49,867 bases of DNA from assembly GCA_947500845.1 (NCBI GenBank), contig CANMTP010000022.1, positions 1-49,867 on the forward strand, read 5' to 3'. Position 1 is the first letter of the stretch, and each line of letters begins with the position of its first letter. The notes under the pieces are model-generated. The model saw nothing but the letters and a program-made list of their open reading frames with translations, searched no databases and was not told where the DNA came from. This document shows positions 25,663 to 33,945 of the stretch, piece by piece. Source of the DNA: an uncultured Aquimarina sp. (GTDB lineage: Bacteria > Bacteroidota > Bacteroidia > Flavobacteriales > Flavobacteriaceae). A program made the position numbers and the translations under genes.

Positions 25663-25817
25663 GATTGAACCTCTTTTCCCATTATTCATCCCTAACTCCT
25701 ACTGAAATACGGCTACATAATTCAAAACAACTATATGCAAAAAACGACCGAATAACTAGACGTAACATTGAACCTTTTAAATTAAAAATTTTAGTCGAGA
25801 TTATAGAAAAGCTGTAA
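25659..25817 (+). CDS. Possible 52-codon small ORF or gene remnant
   Basis: The frame starts at an ATG that overlaps the stop of the NTF2-like gene (ATGA) and runs 52 codons to TAA at 25815. It has no signal peptide. Residues 11-18 (SLTPTEIR) resemble the start of a LuxR-type helix-turn-helix as found in flavobacterial sensor regulators, but the rest of that domain is not recognisable. It may be a shuffled fragment. Its last codons overlap the possible promoter at 25813. Confidence 0.25.
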   Translation: MRLNLFSHYSSLTPTEIRLHNSKQLYAKNDRITRRNIEPFKLKILVEIIEKL

Positions 25818-25841
25818 CAATTTCAAAATTATCTCATCAAT
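25813..25841 (+). promoter_or_regulatory. Weak ECF-like promoter before serine hydrolase 1
   Basis: TGTAACA at 25813-25819, 15 bases, CATCAAT at 25835-25841. The -35-like half and spacing equal the five better sites, but the -10-like half has A for the G of CGTC. It lies 21 bases before the hydrolase ATG. Confidence 0.25.
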
Positions 25842-25862
25842 TATGTATAAAATTATATAAAT

Positions 25863-27257
25863 ATGAACAAATACATTATTCTCATCATGTCTTTATCCTT
25901 ATTAGGATTTAGCAACGCACAAAAACAAGAAACTCAACCCTTTTTAAAATACTATAAAACTATTGATTCGCTTATGCAGATCAGTTTTGAAAGAGGTATT
26001 TTTAATGGTAATGTATTAGTTACAAGAAATGATTCTATTGTGTATCAAAAATCATTTGGATACACAGACGGCTCAGGACAAACTGAACTCACAAAAAAAT
26101 CTATTTTCAGTCCAGGTTCAATTGCAAAAGAATTTGTTGCTGTTTCTATTATGATGTTAATTGAGAAAGGTGATTTAAACTTAGATGACAAACTTTCTCA
26201 ATTTGATTTAGGACTACCAGCATGGTCCAAAAAAGTTGCCGTCAAGCATCTTTTAAACTTTACTAGTGGGATTCCTCAAATTGATTATGATAATGTAAAA
26301 AATGATACCGATATTTTAGAGGATTTACAAATACTACCTAGTTTACTATTTGAACCGGGTACAGATTTTAATTATAATAACAATAGTATTTTTCTTCAAA
26401 AAAAAATTATCGAAAATGTTACAAAAAAAACATTTCAAAAGTTTGCAAAGGAGCATATTATTATGCCTTTACAAATGACAGATGTAGGGTTTGATCTCGA
26501 TTATGATTATCCAAATAGGGTTAGATGTTTTGACGTACATAAGCAAAATGCTGCTGAAATTTTACCAAGTAAAGGTTGGTTATGGGTCTCAATCGATGAT
26601 TTGAATAAATGGATTACCGCTTTGCACAACTACAAACTTATCTCTAGAGAATCCTTAAAATCGCTTCTAAAGAACCAATATTTTGAAAATCAAAGGACTA
26701 TTCTTGGCTCATCTGATGATTTATTCACAACACACACTCATGGAGGTCAATTCTTTCAATTTGAAGCAGCTTTTATTAGTGAATTCAAAGATGACCTCAA
26801 TATTCTTTTAATGTCTAACAATAAAAGTAAAGGCTTTGAAATAATTGAATCCGTGCATAATATAATGAAAGGAAAATCTTTTAGTTTGCCCAAAAAATCT
26901 ATCTATAGACAAATCCGTAATAAATGCCATGAAAATGTTGATTTGGGCATTCAGTATTATTATTACTTAAAAAAAAGCAGTTTAGATAGCTACAGCTTTG
27001 AAAATCCTGACGAATTAAATGGACTTGGTTATGATTTACTAACATCAAAAAAGATAAATCAAAGTATAGCAATATTCAAGTTAGCTGTTTCTGAATTTCC
27101 TGATAATGCAAACTTGTATGACAGTTTAGGAGAAGGGTATTATACAAATAAACAATATGATTTAGCTTTATTAAATTATAAAAAGTCCTTGGTATTGAAT
27201 CCTAAAAATACAAATGCCGAGAAGATGATAAATAAGATAAAAAAACACTTAAAGTAA
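25863..27257 (+). CDS. Serine hydrolase 1: beta-lactamase/PBP-fold plus C-terminal TPR
   Basis: 464 residues with signal peptide MNKYIILIMSLSLLGFSNAQ. The class C beta-lactamase/DD-peptidase fold covers about 30-345. The nucleophile motif SxxK is SIAK (about residue 89, in FSPGSIAKEF), the YxN motif is YNN in FNYNNNS, and the third motif is replaced by HTHGGQF. Residues 375-464 form a TPR-like helical tail (YDSLGEGYYTNKQYDLALLNYKKSL). Family members are esterases, D-amino-acid peptidases or beta-lactamase relatives; the substrate cannot be read from sequence. It is a clear paralogue of hydrolase 3 (28910), sharing FNGNVLV, the YTSG/FTSG stretch and EPGTDF, and shares the TPR tail with hydrolase 2. 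Sits in an all-plus run of exported hydrolases. Confidence 0.88.
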   Translation: MNKYIILIMSLSLLGFSNAQKQETQPFLKYYKTIDSLMQISFERGIFNGNVLVTRNDSIVYQKSFGYTDGSGQTELTKKSIFSPGSIAKEFVAVSIMMLIEKGDLNLDDKLSQFDLGLPAWSKKVAVKHLLNFTSGIPQIDYDNVKNDTDILEDLQILPSLLFEPGTDFNYNNNSIFLQKKIIENVTKKTFQKFAKEHIIMPLQMTDVGFDLDYDYPNRVRCFDVHKQNAAEILPSKGWLWVSIDDLNKWITALHNYKLISRESLKSLLKNQYFENQRTILGSSDDLFTTHTHGGQFFQFEAAFISEFKDDLNILLMSNNKSKGFEIIESVHNIMKGKSFSLPKKSIYRQIRNKCHENVDLGIQYYYYLKKSSLDSYSFENPDELNGLGYDLLTSKKINQSIAIFKLAVSEFPDNANLYDSLGEGYYTNKQYDLALLNYKKSLVLNPKNTNAEKMINKIKKHLK

Positions 27258-27326
27258 ATGTATTTAGTAAAAACTGAAGCAGAGTGGAAAGTCGTGAGTA
27301 ACATATTTTGTAGAAAGCAGAACTAA
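27258..27326 (+). pseudogene. 3' remnant of a second NTF2-like gene
   Basis: Directly after the stop of hydrolase 1 a 22-codon frame reads ...EAEWKVVSNIFCRKQN and stops in TAATG, the last A being the start of hydrolase 2. It matches the C-terminal strands of the NTF2-like protein at 25243 (GEWKVVSKIFYRQN), including at the DNA level (TGGAAAGTCGT shared). The front three quarters of the gene are gone. It shows that an NTF2-hydrolase pair was duplicated and one NTF2 copy then deleted. It may still serve to couple translation to hydrolase 2. Confidence 0.6.
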
Positions 27327-28837
27327 TGAAATTGAATTCAGCCCTTATATTGTTTTTAATAGTTGCATTAAGTAATTGCGCTCAAAAGGATGCCGAAAAA
27401 AACACTAATATATCCAAGTCACTTTCAGTTTCACTTTTGGATAAAGACCTAATGCATTGGATAGATCAAAAGGTTGATAGTGTTATGCTCGCTAATGATA
27501 CACCAGCCATTTCACTTGGCATTGTAAAAGATGGGCAATTAGCTTTTGCCAATGGATATGGTACTATGTCACGAACTTCGGATGATGTAGTTAATGCACT
27601 TTCGTTGTACCAAATAGGTTCGGATACAAAAAAAATGACAGGCATTATCGTTAACAATTTGGTTGCCGAAAAGAAGATAGAGTTAAACAACTCAATTACT
27701 AATTACTTACCAGAAAAATTGGATAAAAAGGCAATTGAAAAATTGAAGCCCATCAAAGTCATTCATCTATTACACCATCAATCAGGTCTTCCAGGGAGAG
27801 CACCGAGCAATAAGAGGATTGATGGCGACCCAATGCTAATTCCATACACAGAAAATAATATGCTCAATGATTTAAATACTATTAGTCTAGAGTTTCAACC
27901 CGGTTCAGAATTTAGATATTCTAATTTTGGTTACGGGGTACTGGGCTACCTCTGCGAGCGCGTTTCTAACAAGCCTTATTGTGATTTGCTGCTGCAGTAT
28001 GTTGCACATCCATATAGCATGACCAACACAACCACAGAACCCACGGCAGAACAATTGCAGCACTTAGTAACACCCTATAGAAAAGACGATAATTCCAAAG
28101 AAACTCAGCGATATATAATGGGAAAACTCACCCCTGCTGGTGGTGTTTATTCCAATATTACTGATATTTCCAAATTAATGACGCATCATATTAAGGCTTA
28201 TCAGCACCAAAATAATGTTGACAATTCTATTGAAAACCCATTGATTCTAACAAGCGAATCTGACAAGCAAGGCCTAAATTATGGTTTTGGATTGGGAAAG
28301 AGTAAGTTTGACACTGGCACCCAATACGGACACGGTGGTGATATGGATGGCTTTGGGAGTACTTATCTCTTTTCGCCAGAGCACGATTTAGGTCTTATTA
28401 TCCTTACCTCTAGTGGTGGCCGATGGATTGGCGAGTTAGAAAAGGAAATATTTTACAAATTAACTAACCAAACCTACACGCTACCTAAAAAATCTCTTAT
28501 CGATTTTTTTTCTAAAGTAATGGAGGAGAAAGGATTTAACGATGCTAACAGTTGGTTAGATACTCATAAGGATTCCGAAGCATATTATTTGAGTGAAGAA
28601 GAGATGAATAATCTGGGCTATACTTTTTTACAGCAACAAGAAATTGACAAGGCTAAAGCGGTTTTCATACTTAATACAAAATTGTTTCCAGAATCAGCAA
28701 ACGTTTATGACAGTTTAGGCGAGGCATATATGCTGAATGATGAAATTGATTTGGCCATTGAAAATTACAAAAAGTCCTTGGAATTGAACCCAGTTAATAA
28801 TAATGCAATTGAAATTCTTAAAAAACTAAACCAATAA
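27326..28837 (+). CDS. Serine hydrolase 2: lipoprotein beta-lactamase-fold plus TPR
   Basis: 503 residues. A lipoprotein-type signal ends at Cys18 (ALSNC, an unusual Asn before Cys). The serine-hydrolase domain has all three motifs: SDTK (SxxK, IGSDTKKM), YSN in FRYSNFGYG and HGG in QYGHGGDMDGF, with HHQSGLPG before. The C-terminal about 90 residues repeat the TPR-like tail of hydrolase 1 (VYDSLGEAYMLNDEIDLAIENYKKSLELNP). This copy looks the most complete enzyme of the four. The start overlaps the preceding NTF2 remnant stop by one base (TAATG). Possible activities include D-peptidase/esterase; not decidable here. Confidence 0.88.
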   Translation: MKLNSALILFLIVALSNCAQKDAEKNTNISKSLSVSLLDKDLMHWIDQKVDSVMLANDTPAISLGIVKDGQLAFANGYGTMSRTSDDVVNALSLYQIGSDTKKMTGIIVNNLVAEKKIELNNSITNYLPEKLDKKAIEKLKPIKVIHLLHHQSGLPGRAPSNKRIDGDPMLIPYTENNMLNDLNTISLEFQPGSEFRYSNFGYGVLGYLCERVSNKPYCDLLLQYVAHPYSMTNTTTEPTAEQLQHLVTPYRKDDNSKETQRYIMGKLTPAGGVYSNITDISKLMTHHIKAYQHQNNVDNSIENPLILTSESDKQGLNYGFGLGKSKFDTGTQYGHGGDMDGFGSTYLFSPEHDLGLIILTSSGGRWIGELEKEIFYKLTNQTYTLPKKSLIDFFSKVMEEKGFNDANSWLDTHKDSEAYYLSEEEMNNLGYTFLQQQEIDKAKAVFILNTKLFPESANVYDSLGEAYMLNDEIDLAIENYKKSLELNPVNNNAIEILKKLNQ

Positions 28838-28909
28838 AAACAATTCTTGCGCTATTTATAATGCATCAATGAACATTATCCCTAAAATATTAAAAAACCT
28901 AAGGATACA

Positions 28910-29938
28910 ATGAAACATAAAATAATTCAACTTTTAATGCTAGCATTAATCTTGACGCTTTCTGGCTGTAAAAACTACAAAACGATAGATGCCTATGTAA
29001 GTGAGATATCCCAAGAAGGAGAACTCAATGGCAATGTGCTAGTCGTAAATAAGGATACTGTCTTGTATGAAAAATCTTTTGGTATTGCCCATCCTGGAAC
29101 TAAAGAACCCTTAACAGCATCACATCGTTTCAACATTGGTTCAATCTATAAGGAATTCCCTGGTATAGCGATTATGCAACTTTTTGAAAAAGGAAGTCTA
29201 AAACTTGATGATAAAGTTGGTAATTATTTGGAGGATTTACCTGTTTGGGCATCTTCAATAAGTATAAAGCAGTTATTTATGTACACTAGTGGTTTGCCAA
29301 AAGTACCTTGGGAAAATTATTTTAAGAACGATAGCCCGGTTACAGAAGAATTAGTGTTGAACGATTTAAAAAAGGGAGAGCTCGCCTTTGAACCAGGTTC
29401 GGACTATCTGTACTCTAACTATAACCCTTTGCTATTAACGCTAATTGTTGAGAAAATTACTGAGCAGTCCTTCGAAGACTATGTTCACGAATATATCTTC
29501 AAACCAGCAAAAATGACTGATAGCTATTTTGCTAAGCAGATACCTTATAAAGATGAAAAACTACCTGCCTTATCATTTAATGAGAACTACAAGCTAGATC
29601 CTTTTATTATTCACGAGCCAAAATTTTTAATGAGTTTTACGGCAAAAGATCTTTACCAATTTCTCTATCATCTACATAATTATAAATTGATATATAAAGC
29701 GTCTATAAAACTTCTCTCAGAAAGAGAAGGCTCACAATCGCCTTTGGGAGTTTTGGAATGGGACGACGATGTATTAGAAGTACATCATCATCACGGTGAA
29801 AGCGGAAACTATGAAGCTGTTATTAGATACTACCCTGAAGATAAATTATATATCATCATCTTAAAGAATCAAAAGTATGAAAATGTGATAGATATGGCAG
29901 ATGAGATACACGATATACGAATCACTAATAAAAAATGA
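28910..29938 (+). CDS. Serine hydrolase 3: lipoprotein, catalytic domain only
   Basis: 342 residues with a good lipobox (LTLSGC, Cys20). SxxK is SIYK in NIGSIYKEF (about 92), YxN is YSN in YLYSNYNPL, and the third motif is HHHHGESGNYEA with several His. It is closely similar to hydrolase 1 over the catalytic domain but lacks the TPR tail. The NTF2-like gene at 29940 starts one base after its stop, so the two are cotranscribed. It would face the periplasm or the cell surface. Substrate unknown. Confidence 0.86.
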   Translation: MKHKIIQLLMLALILTLSGCKNYKTIDAYVSEISQEGELNGNVLVVNKDTVLYEKSFGIAHPGTKEPLTASHRFNIGSIYKEFPGIAIMQLFEKGSLKLDDKVGNYLEDLPVWASSISIKQLFMYTSGLPKVPWENYFKNDSPVTEELVLNDLKKGELAFEPGSDYLYSNYNPLLLTLIVEKITEQSFEDYVHEYIFKPAKMTDSYFAKQIPYKDEKLPALSFNENYKLDPFIIHEPKFLMSFTAKDLYQFLYHLHNYKLIYKASIKLLSEREGSQSPLGVLEWDDDVLEVHHHHGESGNYEAVIRYYPEDKLYIIILKNQKYENVIDMADEIHDIRITNKK

Positions 29939-29939
29939 A

Positions 29940-30389
29940 ATGAAATTTATAACTAAAATAGTCTTAGCACTTACAATGTTCAGTCAGGTGCAAGCGCAAA
30001 CCTTACATGGCGACAAAGAAGACATTGAGGTAATTTTAAACAATACTAAAGCCTTTTCAGCATATGTTATGGCCTCAGATTATAAAGGAATTATTAATTC
30101 CTATACTAAGGATGCCAAAATATTTCCCAATAAAACATCGATACTCAAAGGTGAGGACATCCTTAAATATTGGACCTTACCGGAAGGCATAAGCATATTA
30201 TATCATAAAATCACCCAAACCGAAATTACCGTCATAGAAGATACAGCCTATGACTATGGTTACTACGAAGGTAAAACCAAACACAAAGATGGGCGTATAT
30301 CGTCTTGGAAAGGAAAGTATGTCATTGTTTGGAAGAAAATAGATGGCGACTGGAAAATGTATTTGGATATTTGGAATAGTGTTCAATGA
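29940..30389 (+). CDS. Secreted NTF2-like protein (SnoaL/DUF4440-like)
   Basis: 149 residues from the ATG at 29940; a frame from 29901 lies inside hydrolase 3 and is not needed, since MKFITKIVLALTMFSQVQAQ is a complete signal peptide. The mature part has the NTF2 cone-fold pattern: DIEVILNNTKAFSAYVMASDYKGIINSYTKDAKIFP helices, then YDYGYYEGKTK and GKYVIVWKKIDGDWKMYLDIWN strands, closest in style to DUF4440/SnoaL-like proteins. It is a different branch from the NTF2-like protein at 25243. Often such proteins bind small ligands or act as non-enzymatic partners. Coupled to hydrolase 3. Confidence 0.8.
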   Translation: MKFITKIVLALTMFSQVQAQTLHGDKEDIEVILNNTKAFSAYVMASDYKGIINSYTKDAKIFPNKTSILKGEDILKYWTLPEGISILYHKITQTEITVIEDTAYDYGYYEGKTKHKDGRISSWKGKYVIVWKKIDGDWKMYLDIWNSVQ

Positions 30390-30429
30390 TTTAAAGCTAT
30401 AATATTAAAATTAATAATAAATGTAGAAG

Positions 30430-32181
30430 ATGAAAATAAGAATATTTCGGAATCTATTGATCATATTTCTTTTAAGTTGTAATACTTCAAAAGAAGAAAA
30501 AGAGATTTCAAAATCCATAAAACCGAACGATGATTACAATATTCAAGATGTTTTAATTAAAACGAGAGACGGAGCAAAGATTTCTGCAATTGTTTGTCAA
30601 AAAAAAGAAAACAACGAACCACGAGCTGTACTTTTACAAAGTACTATCTACGTGAGAGATAAAGGCCGTGACCTAAACACAATAAAGGAATCGGCAGATA
30701 GGGGTTATGTCGGAGTTATTGCCTACGCAAGGGGAAAACGTTTCAGTCCCAATGAAATTTGGCCTTATGAAAACGATGCCAATGACACGTATGATGTCAT
30801 AGACTGGATTAGCAAGCAAGAATGGTGTAATGGGCGTATTGGTATGTTCGGTGGCAGTTATAATGGATTTACGCAATGGGCTTCATTGAAAAATCCGCAT
30901 CCTGCCCTCAAAACTATTGTCCCCTATGTTGCAAACAGGCCTGGATTGGGTATGCCGATGGAGAACAATATCTTTATTAATCCGAATTACGAATGGGCAT
31001 TTCTAGTCGGGAACAATAAATATTTGGATACTATCGCTGGCAATGATAGACAACGTTCTCGAAATCTGATGTTCAACTGGTGGGAAACAGGAGTGGCCTA
31101 TAAGAAAATGGACAGTTTAGATGGTATTCCAAACAAATGGTTTCAGCGATGGATAAGCCATCCTTCATTTGATGAGTATTGGCAAAAGATGGCTCCCTAT
31201 AAAGAGGACTTTACTAACATCGACATACCTGTACTCTCAATTGATGGGTATTATAACGATTCACAAAATTCGGGACTTCATTATCTAAGGGAGCATTATA
31301 AATACAATCCAAATACTGAACACTATTTAATTATCGGGCCATACAGCCATTTTGGAGCACAGCGAAATGGCGCAAAAGTAATAAACGGGTACAAAGTTGA
31401 TGAAGATGCTTTGATAAATACAAATGAAATCGCCTATCAATGGTTTGATTATATTTTCAAAAAAGGCAAAAAACCCAAAGAGTTAAAAGACAAAATTAAT
31501 TATCAAGTAATGGGAGCAAATGAATGGCGAAGTGCCCCATCAATTGAAGAGATGAGCAATGAAAATCTCAAGTTGTATTTAACGACTGAAACGGAGAATG
31601 ATGTTTACACTTTAAGCGATAAAAAGCCTGTAAATCCTAAATTTTTATCTCAAACGGTGGATTTTGCCGATAGAGAAAATTGGAATAATGATTACTATCC
31701 AGACCCTATAATCAGAGAGGAAATAGATTTGAGCAATGGCTTTAATTTTATCAGTGAACCTTTTAAAGAACCGATTATAGTCAATGGTTCGTTTATAGGG
31801 GAATTAAAAGTGAGCATAAACAAGAAGGATTTTGATTATGGAGTTACACTTTATGAAGTAATGCCAGACGGCAACTATTTTCATTTGTCATACATTATCG
31901 TACGTGCAAGTTATGCCAAAGATGTAACCAAAAGAGAATTACTAAAACCAAATGAGATTGAAACAATTCCTTTTTCAAACACACATTTAGTTAGTAAAAA
32001 ATTAAGTAAAGGAAGTCGCTTACTTGTTTATATAAATGTAAACAAAAATCCATTTTCTGAACTTAATTATGGCACAGGAAAAATAGTAAGTGTAGAAACA
32101 ATTAGCGATGCAAATGAACCATTAAAAGTAAAATGGTATAATGATAGTTTTGTAGAAATACCAATTTGGAAATATAAATAA
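30430..32181 (+). CDS. CocE/NonD family hydrolase (X-Pro dipeptidyl-peptidase S15-like), lipoprotein
   Basis: 583 residues. A short signal ends in LSCN (Cys17). The alpha/beta-hydrolase S15 domain shows the nucleophile elbow GMFGGSYNGFTQW (Ser about 140), Asp in PVLSIDGYYND and His in IIGPYSHFGAQ. A C-terminal jelly-roll domain (about 380-583; FIGELKVSINKKDFDYGVTLYEV) is typical of CocE. Members split acyl bonds of peptides, cocaine-like esters or glutaryl-7-ACA; GGSYNG is a slight variant of the usual GxSYxG. It continues the + strand run of exported hydrolases, five bases before hydrolase 4. Confidence 0.9.
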   Translation: MKIRIFRNLLIIFLLSCNTSKEEKEISKSIKPNDDYNIQDVLIKTRDGAKISAIVCQKKENNEPRAVLLQSTIYVRDKGRDLNTIKESADRGYVGVIAYARGKRFSPNEIWPYENDANDTYDVIDWISKQEWCNGRIGMFGGSYNGFTQWASLKNPHPALKTIVPYVANRPGLGMPMENNIFINPNYEWAFLVGNNKYLDTIAGNDRQRSRNLMFNWWETGVAYKKMDSLDGIPNKWFQRWISHPSFDEYWQKMAPYKEDFTNIDIPVLSIDGYYNDSQNSGLHYLREHYKYNPNTEHYLIIGPYSHFGAQRNGAKVINGYKVDEDALINTNEIAYQWFDYIFKKGKKPKELKDKINYQVMGANEWRSAPSIEEMSNENLKLYLTTETENDVYTLSDKKPVNPKFLSQTVDFADRENWNNDYYPDPIIREEIDLSNGFNFISEPFKEPIIVNGSFIGELKVSINKKDFDYGVTLYEVMPDGNYFHLSYIIVRASYAKDVTKRELLKPNEIETIPFSNTHLVSKKLSKGSRLLVYINVNKNPFSELNYGTGKIVSVETISDANEPLKVKWYNDSFVEIPIWKYK

Positions 32182-32186
32182 ATCTT

Positions 32187-33281
32187 ATGAAAGTCTTATT
32201 CAAATATGTATCGGTTCTTCTTATGATAGTCATCATAAGTTGCAATAACAAAAACAAAGATAAAAGTCAGGATAACAATAACAGTACCACAAAGAAAGAT
32301 AATTTTTCTGCACAAATAGATAGTCTTATACGAACAACCAGCCCCAGAACGTTTAATGGTGTCATTCTTATAACTCAAAATGGTGAAACCAAATACACAA
32401 AGGTGCATGGTAATTCTAATTTTAAAAATAAAACGCCAATAACTATAAACGACAATTTCAGAATTCAATCGAACAGCAAACAAATCACTGCTGCACTAAT
32501 CCTAAAAGAAGTCGAGAATGGTAAAATAGACTTAAAGAGTCCCATTAGAAAATACTTACCAAGCCTCAAACAAAATTGGGCAGATACTGTGACCGTCCAT
32601 CACTTATTAAATATGTCGTCTGGAATAATTGCTGTAGACCAACCATTGATTTTTAAACCTGGAACAGATTACAAGTACAGCAACCCTGCTTATGGTTTAT
32701 TAGGAAAAATACTTGAAAACATAACAGGTAAAAAATATGTTGAGATAGCCAACAATTTATTTGAGCAACTTGGAATGCACAATAGCTACTGCTATGAAAT
32801 GGGAAAACCTAATGAGGGACTTATAAACGGATATAGGGTTTCAAATAATGAAGTTAATTATGTGGAATTTAACAATCCTGATAGAACCGAAGCAGGGTGG
32901 AAAGCCTTCATCCCGGCCGGGGGGATTATTTCAAATGTAAAAGACTTGAACAATTGGGATATAAAACTTCACAATGGTAAGATATTGAAGCCAGAAACCT
33001 ATAAACTAATGACCAATTATAACATAACCGGACAACACGATGCCTTCGGGAACAAAAAAATTGGTTATGGCTATGGAGTTAGAATTGATGATAACACACC
33101 GGTAACGACAATAGGACACGCTGGAAGAGGATTAGGGTTTGCATCCATCAAGTTTTATGTTCCGGACAAGGATGTAAATGTTATCGTTTTAGAAAATGTG
33201 TACAACGAGGATGCGAGTATAGTTTATCATTTTGAGACAAAAATAAGGGAAATAGTATTGAACAGTAGTCTCTTAAAATAA
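32187..33281 (+). CDS. Serine hydrolase 4: lipoprotein beta-lactamase-fold
   Basis: 364 residues with lipobox IISC (Cys19) and a Lys/Asn/Ser-rich linker. SxxK is SNSK in FRIQSNSKQITAA (about 96), YxN is YSN in YKYSNPAYGLLG, and HxG is HAG in TTIGHAGRGLGF, so the three usual motifs are present. PAGGIISNVKDLNNWD is the typical pre-third-motif stretch. No TPR tail. It starts five bases after the CocE gene and is the last gene before the transposase remnant. More distant from hydrolases 1 and 3 than they are from each other. Confidence 0.88.
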   Translation: MKVLFKYVSVLLMIVIISCNNKNKDKSQDNNNSTTKKDNFSAQIDSLIRTTSPRTFNGVILITQNGETKYTKVHGNSNFKNKTPITINDNFRIQSNSKQITAALILKEVENGKIDLKSPIRKYLPSLKQNWADTVTVHHLLNMSSGIIAVDQPLIFKPGTDYKYSNPAYGLLGKILENITGKKYVEIANNLFEQLGMHNSYCYEMGKPNEGLINGYRVSNNEVNYVEFNNPDRTEAGWKAFIPAGGIISNVKDLNNWDIKLHNGKILKPETYKLMTNYNITGQHDAFGNKKIGYGYGVRIDDNTPVTTIGHAGRGLGFASIKFYVPDKDVNVIVLENVYNEDASIVYHFETKIREIVLNSSLLK

Positions 33282-33297
33282 TAACTTATTATAGTCA

Positions 33298-33798
33298 AGA
33301 CTTATCTCAAGGTGGCTTTTGTAATACTCTATGATTGCAAAAATGCTATTACAGCTGCTGATCTACTCAATGACAAGATTATTTTTTTATCAGTAAAATG
33401 AGCTTCCTTTATAGCGTATTTTAACGGATAGAGGTAGTGAATATTGCAGTAAACGAGAACACCACGAATATCAACTATATCTTATCATTGAAGACATAGA
33501 TCATACCAGAGCCAAGGCAAAAAGCACACAAACCAATCGCATTTGTGAGCCATTTCATAAAACCCTACAACAGGAGTTCTTTTGGGTAGCTTTTCGAAAA
33601 AAAGTCTAGAATACTCTAGAAGGGCTACAAACCGATCTGGACCAGTAGATAGATTGGTATAATAGATAAAGAACCCATATCGAAAAATACTGCTATGGTA
33701 AAACACCTTTGCAAACTTTCAAAAATTCAATACTTTTAGCAAAAGAAAAGCTTATCGAATACAATAAGCTTAAAAGTGGTTTATATAGTGCCAGATAA
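33298..33798 (+). pseudogene. Decayed IS481-family transposase (C-terminal part)
   Basis: The remains of a DDE integrase-type transposase. In one frame KTYLKVAFVILYDCKNAITAADLLNDK is readable, then after a shift RILTDRGSEYCSK, EYQLYLIIEDIDHTR, RICEPFHKTL and THIEKYCYGKTPLQTF, matching the catalytic core of IS481-type transposases (second Asp in LTDRG, Glu in CEPFHK). Several in-frame stops follow FRKKV. The N-terminal HTH and both inverted repeats are missing. It is inactive and marks the right edge of the hydrolase island. Confidence 0.75.
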
Positions 33799-33864
33799 AT
33801 GTCAACTATCAGATCAGGTAGTGGATAGTACATTTAATCAGTTATTAACTATATTTGAAAAAAA

Positions 33865-33892
33865 GGGTTCAACTTTAATAAAAGTCAAACCC
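33865..33892 (-). terminator. Terminator of the S9 peptidase gene
   Basis: On the minus strand GGGTTTGACTTT and AAAGTTGAACCC form a 12-bp stem with two G-U pairs and a four-base loop, followed by seven T. On the + strand the same positions are C/A mismatches, so the hairpin is strand-specific and belongs to the gene ending at 33946. Confidence 0.75.
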
Positions 33893-33945
33893 GTCAGTAT
33901 TCATTTACACAAAATATTGGATAGTGTCTCTCCTGAAATAAAAAT

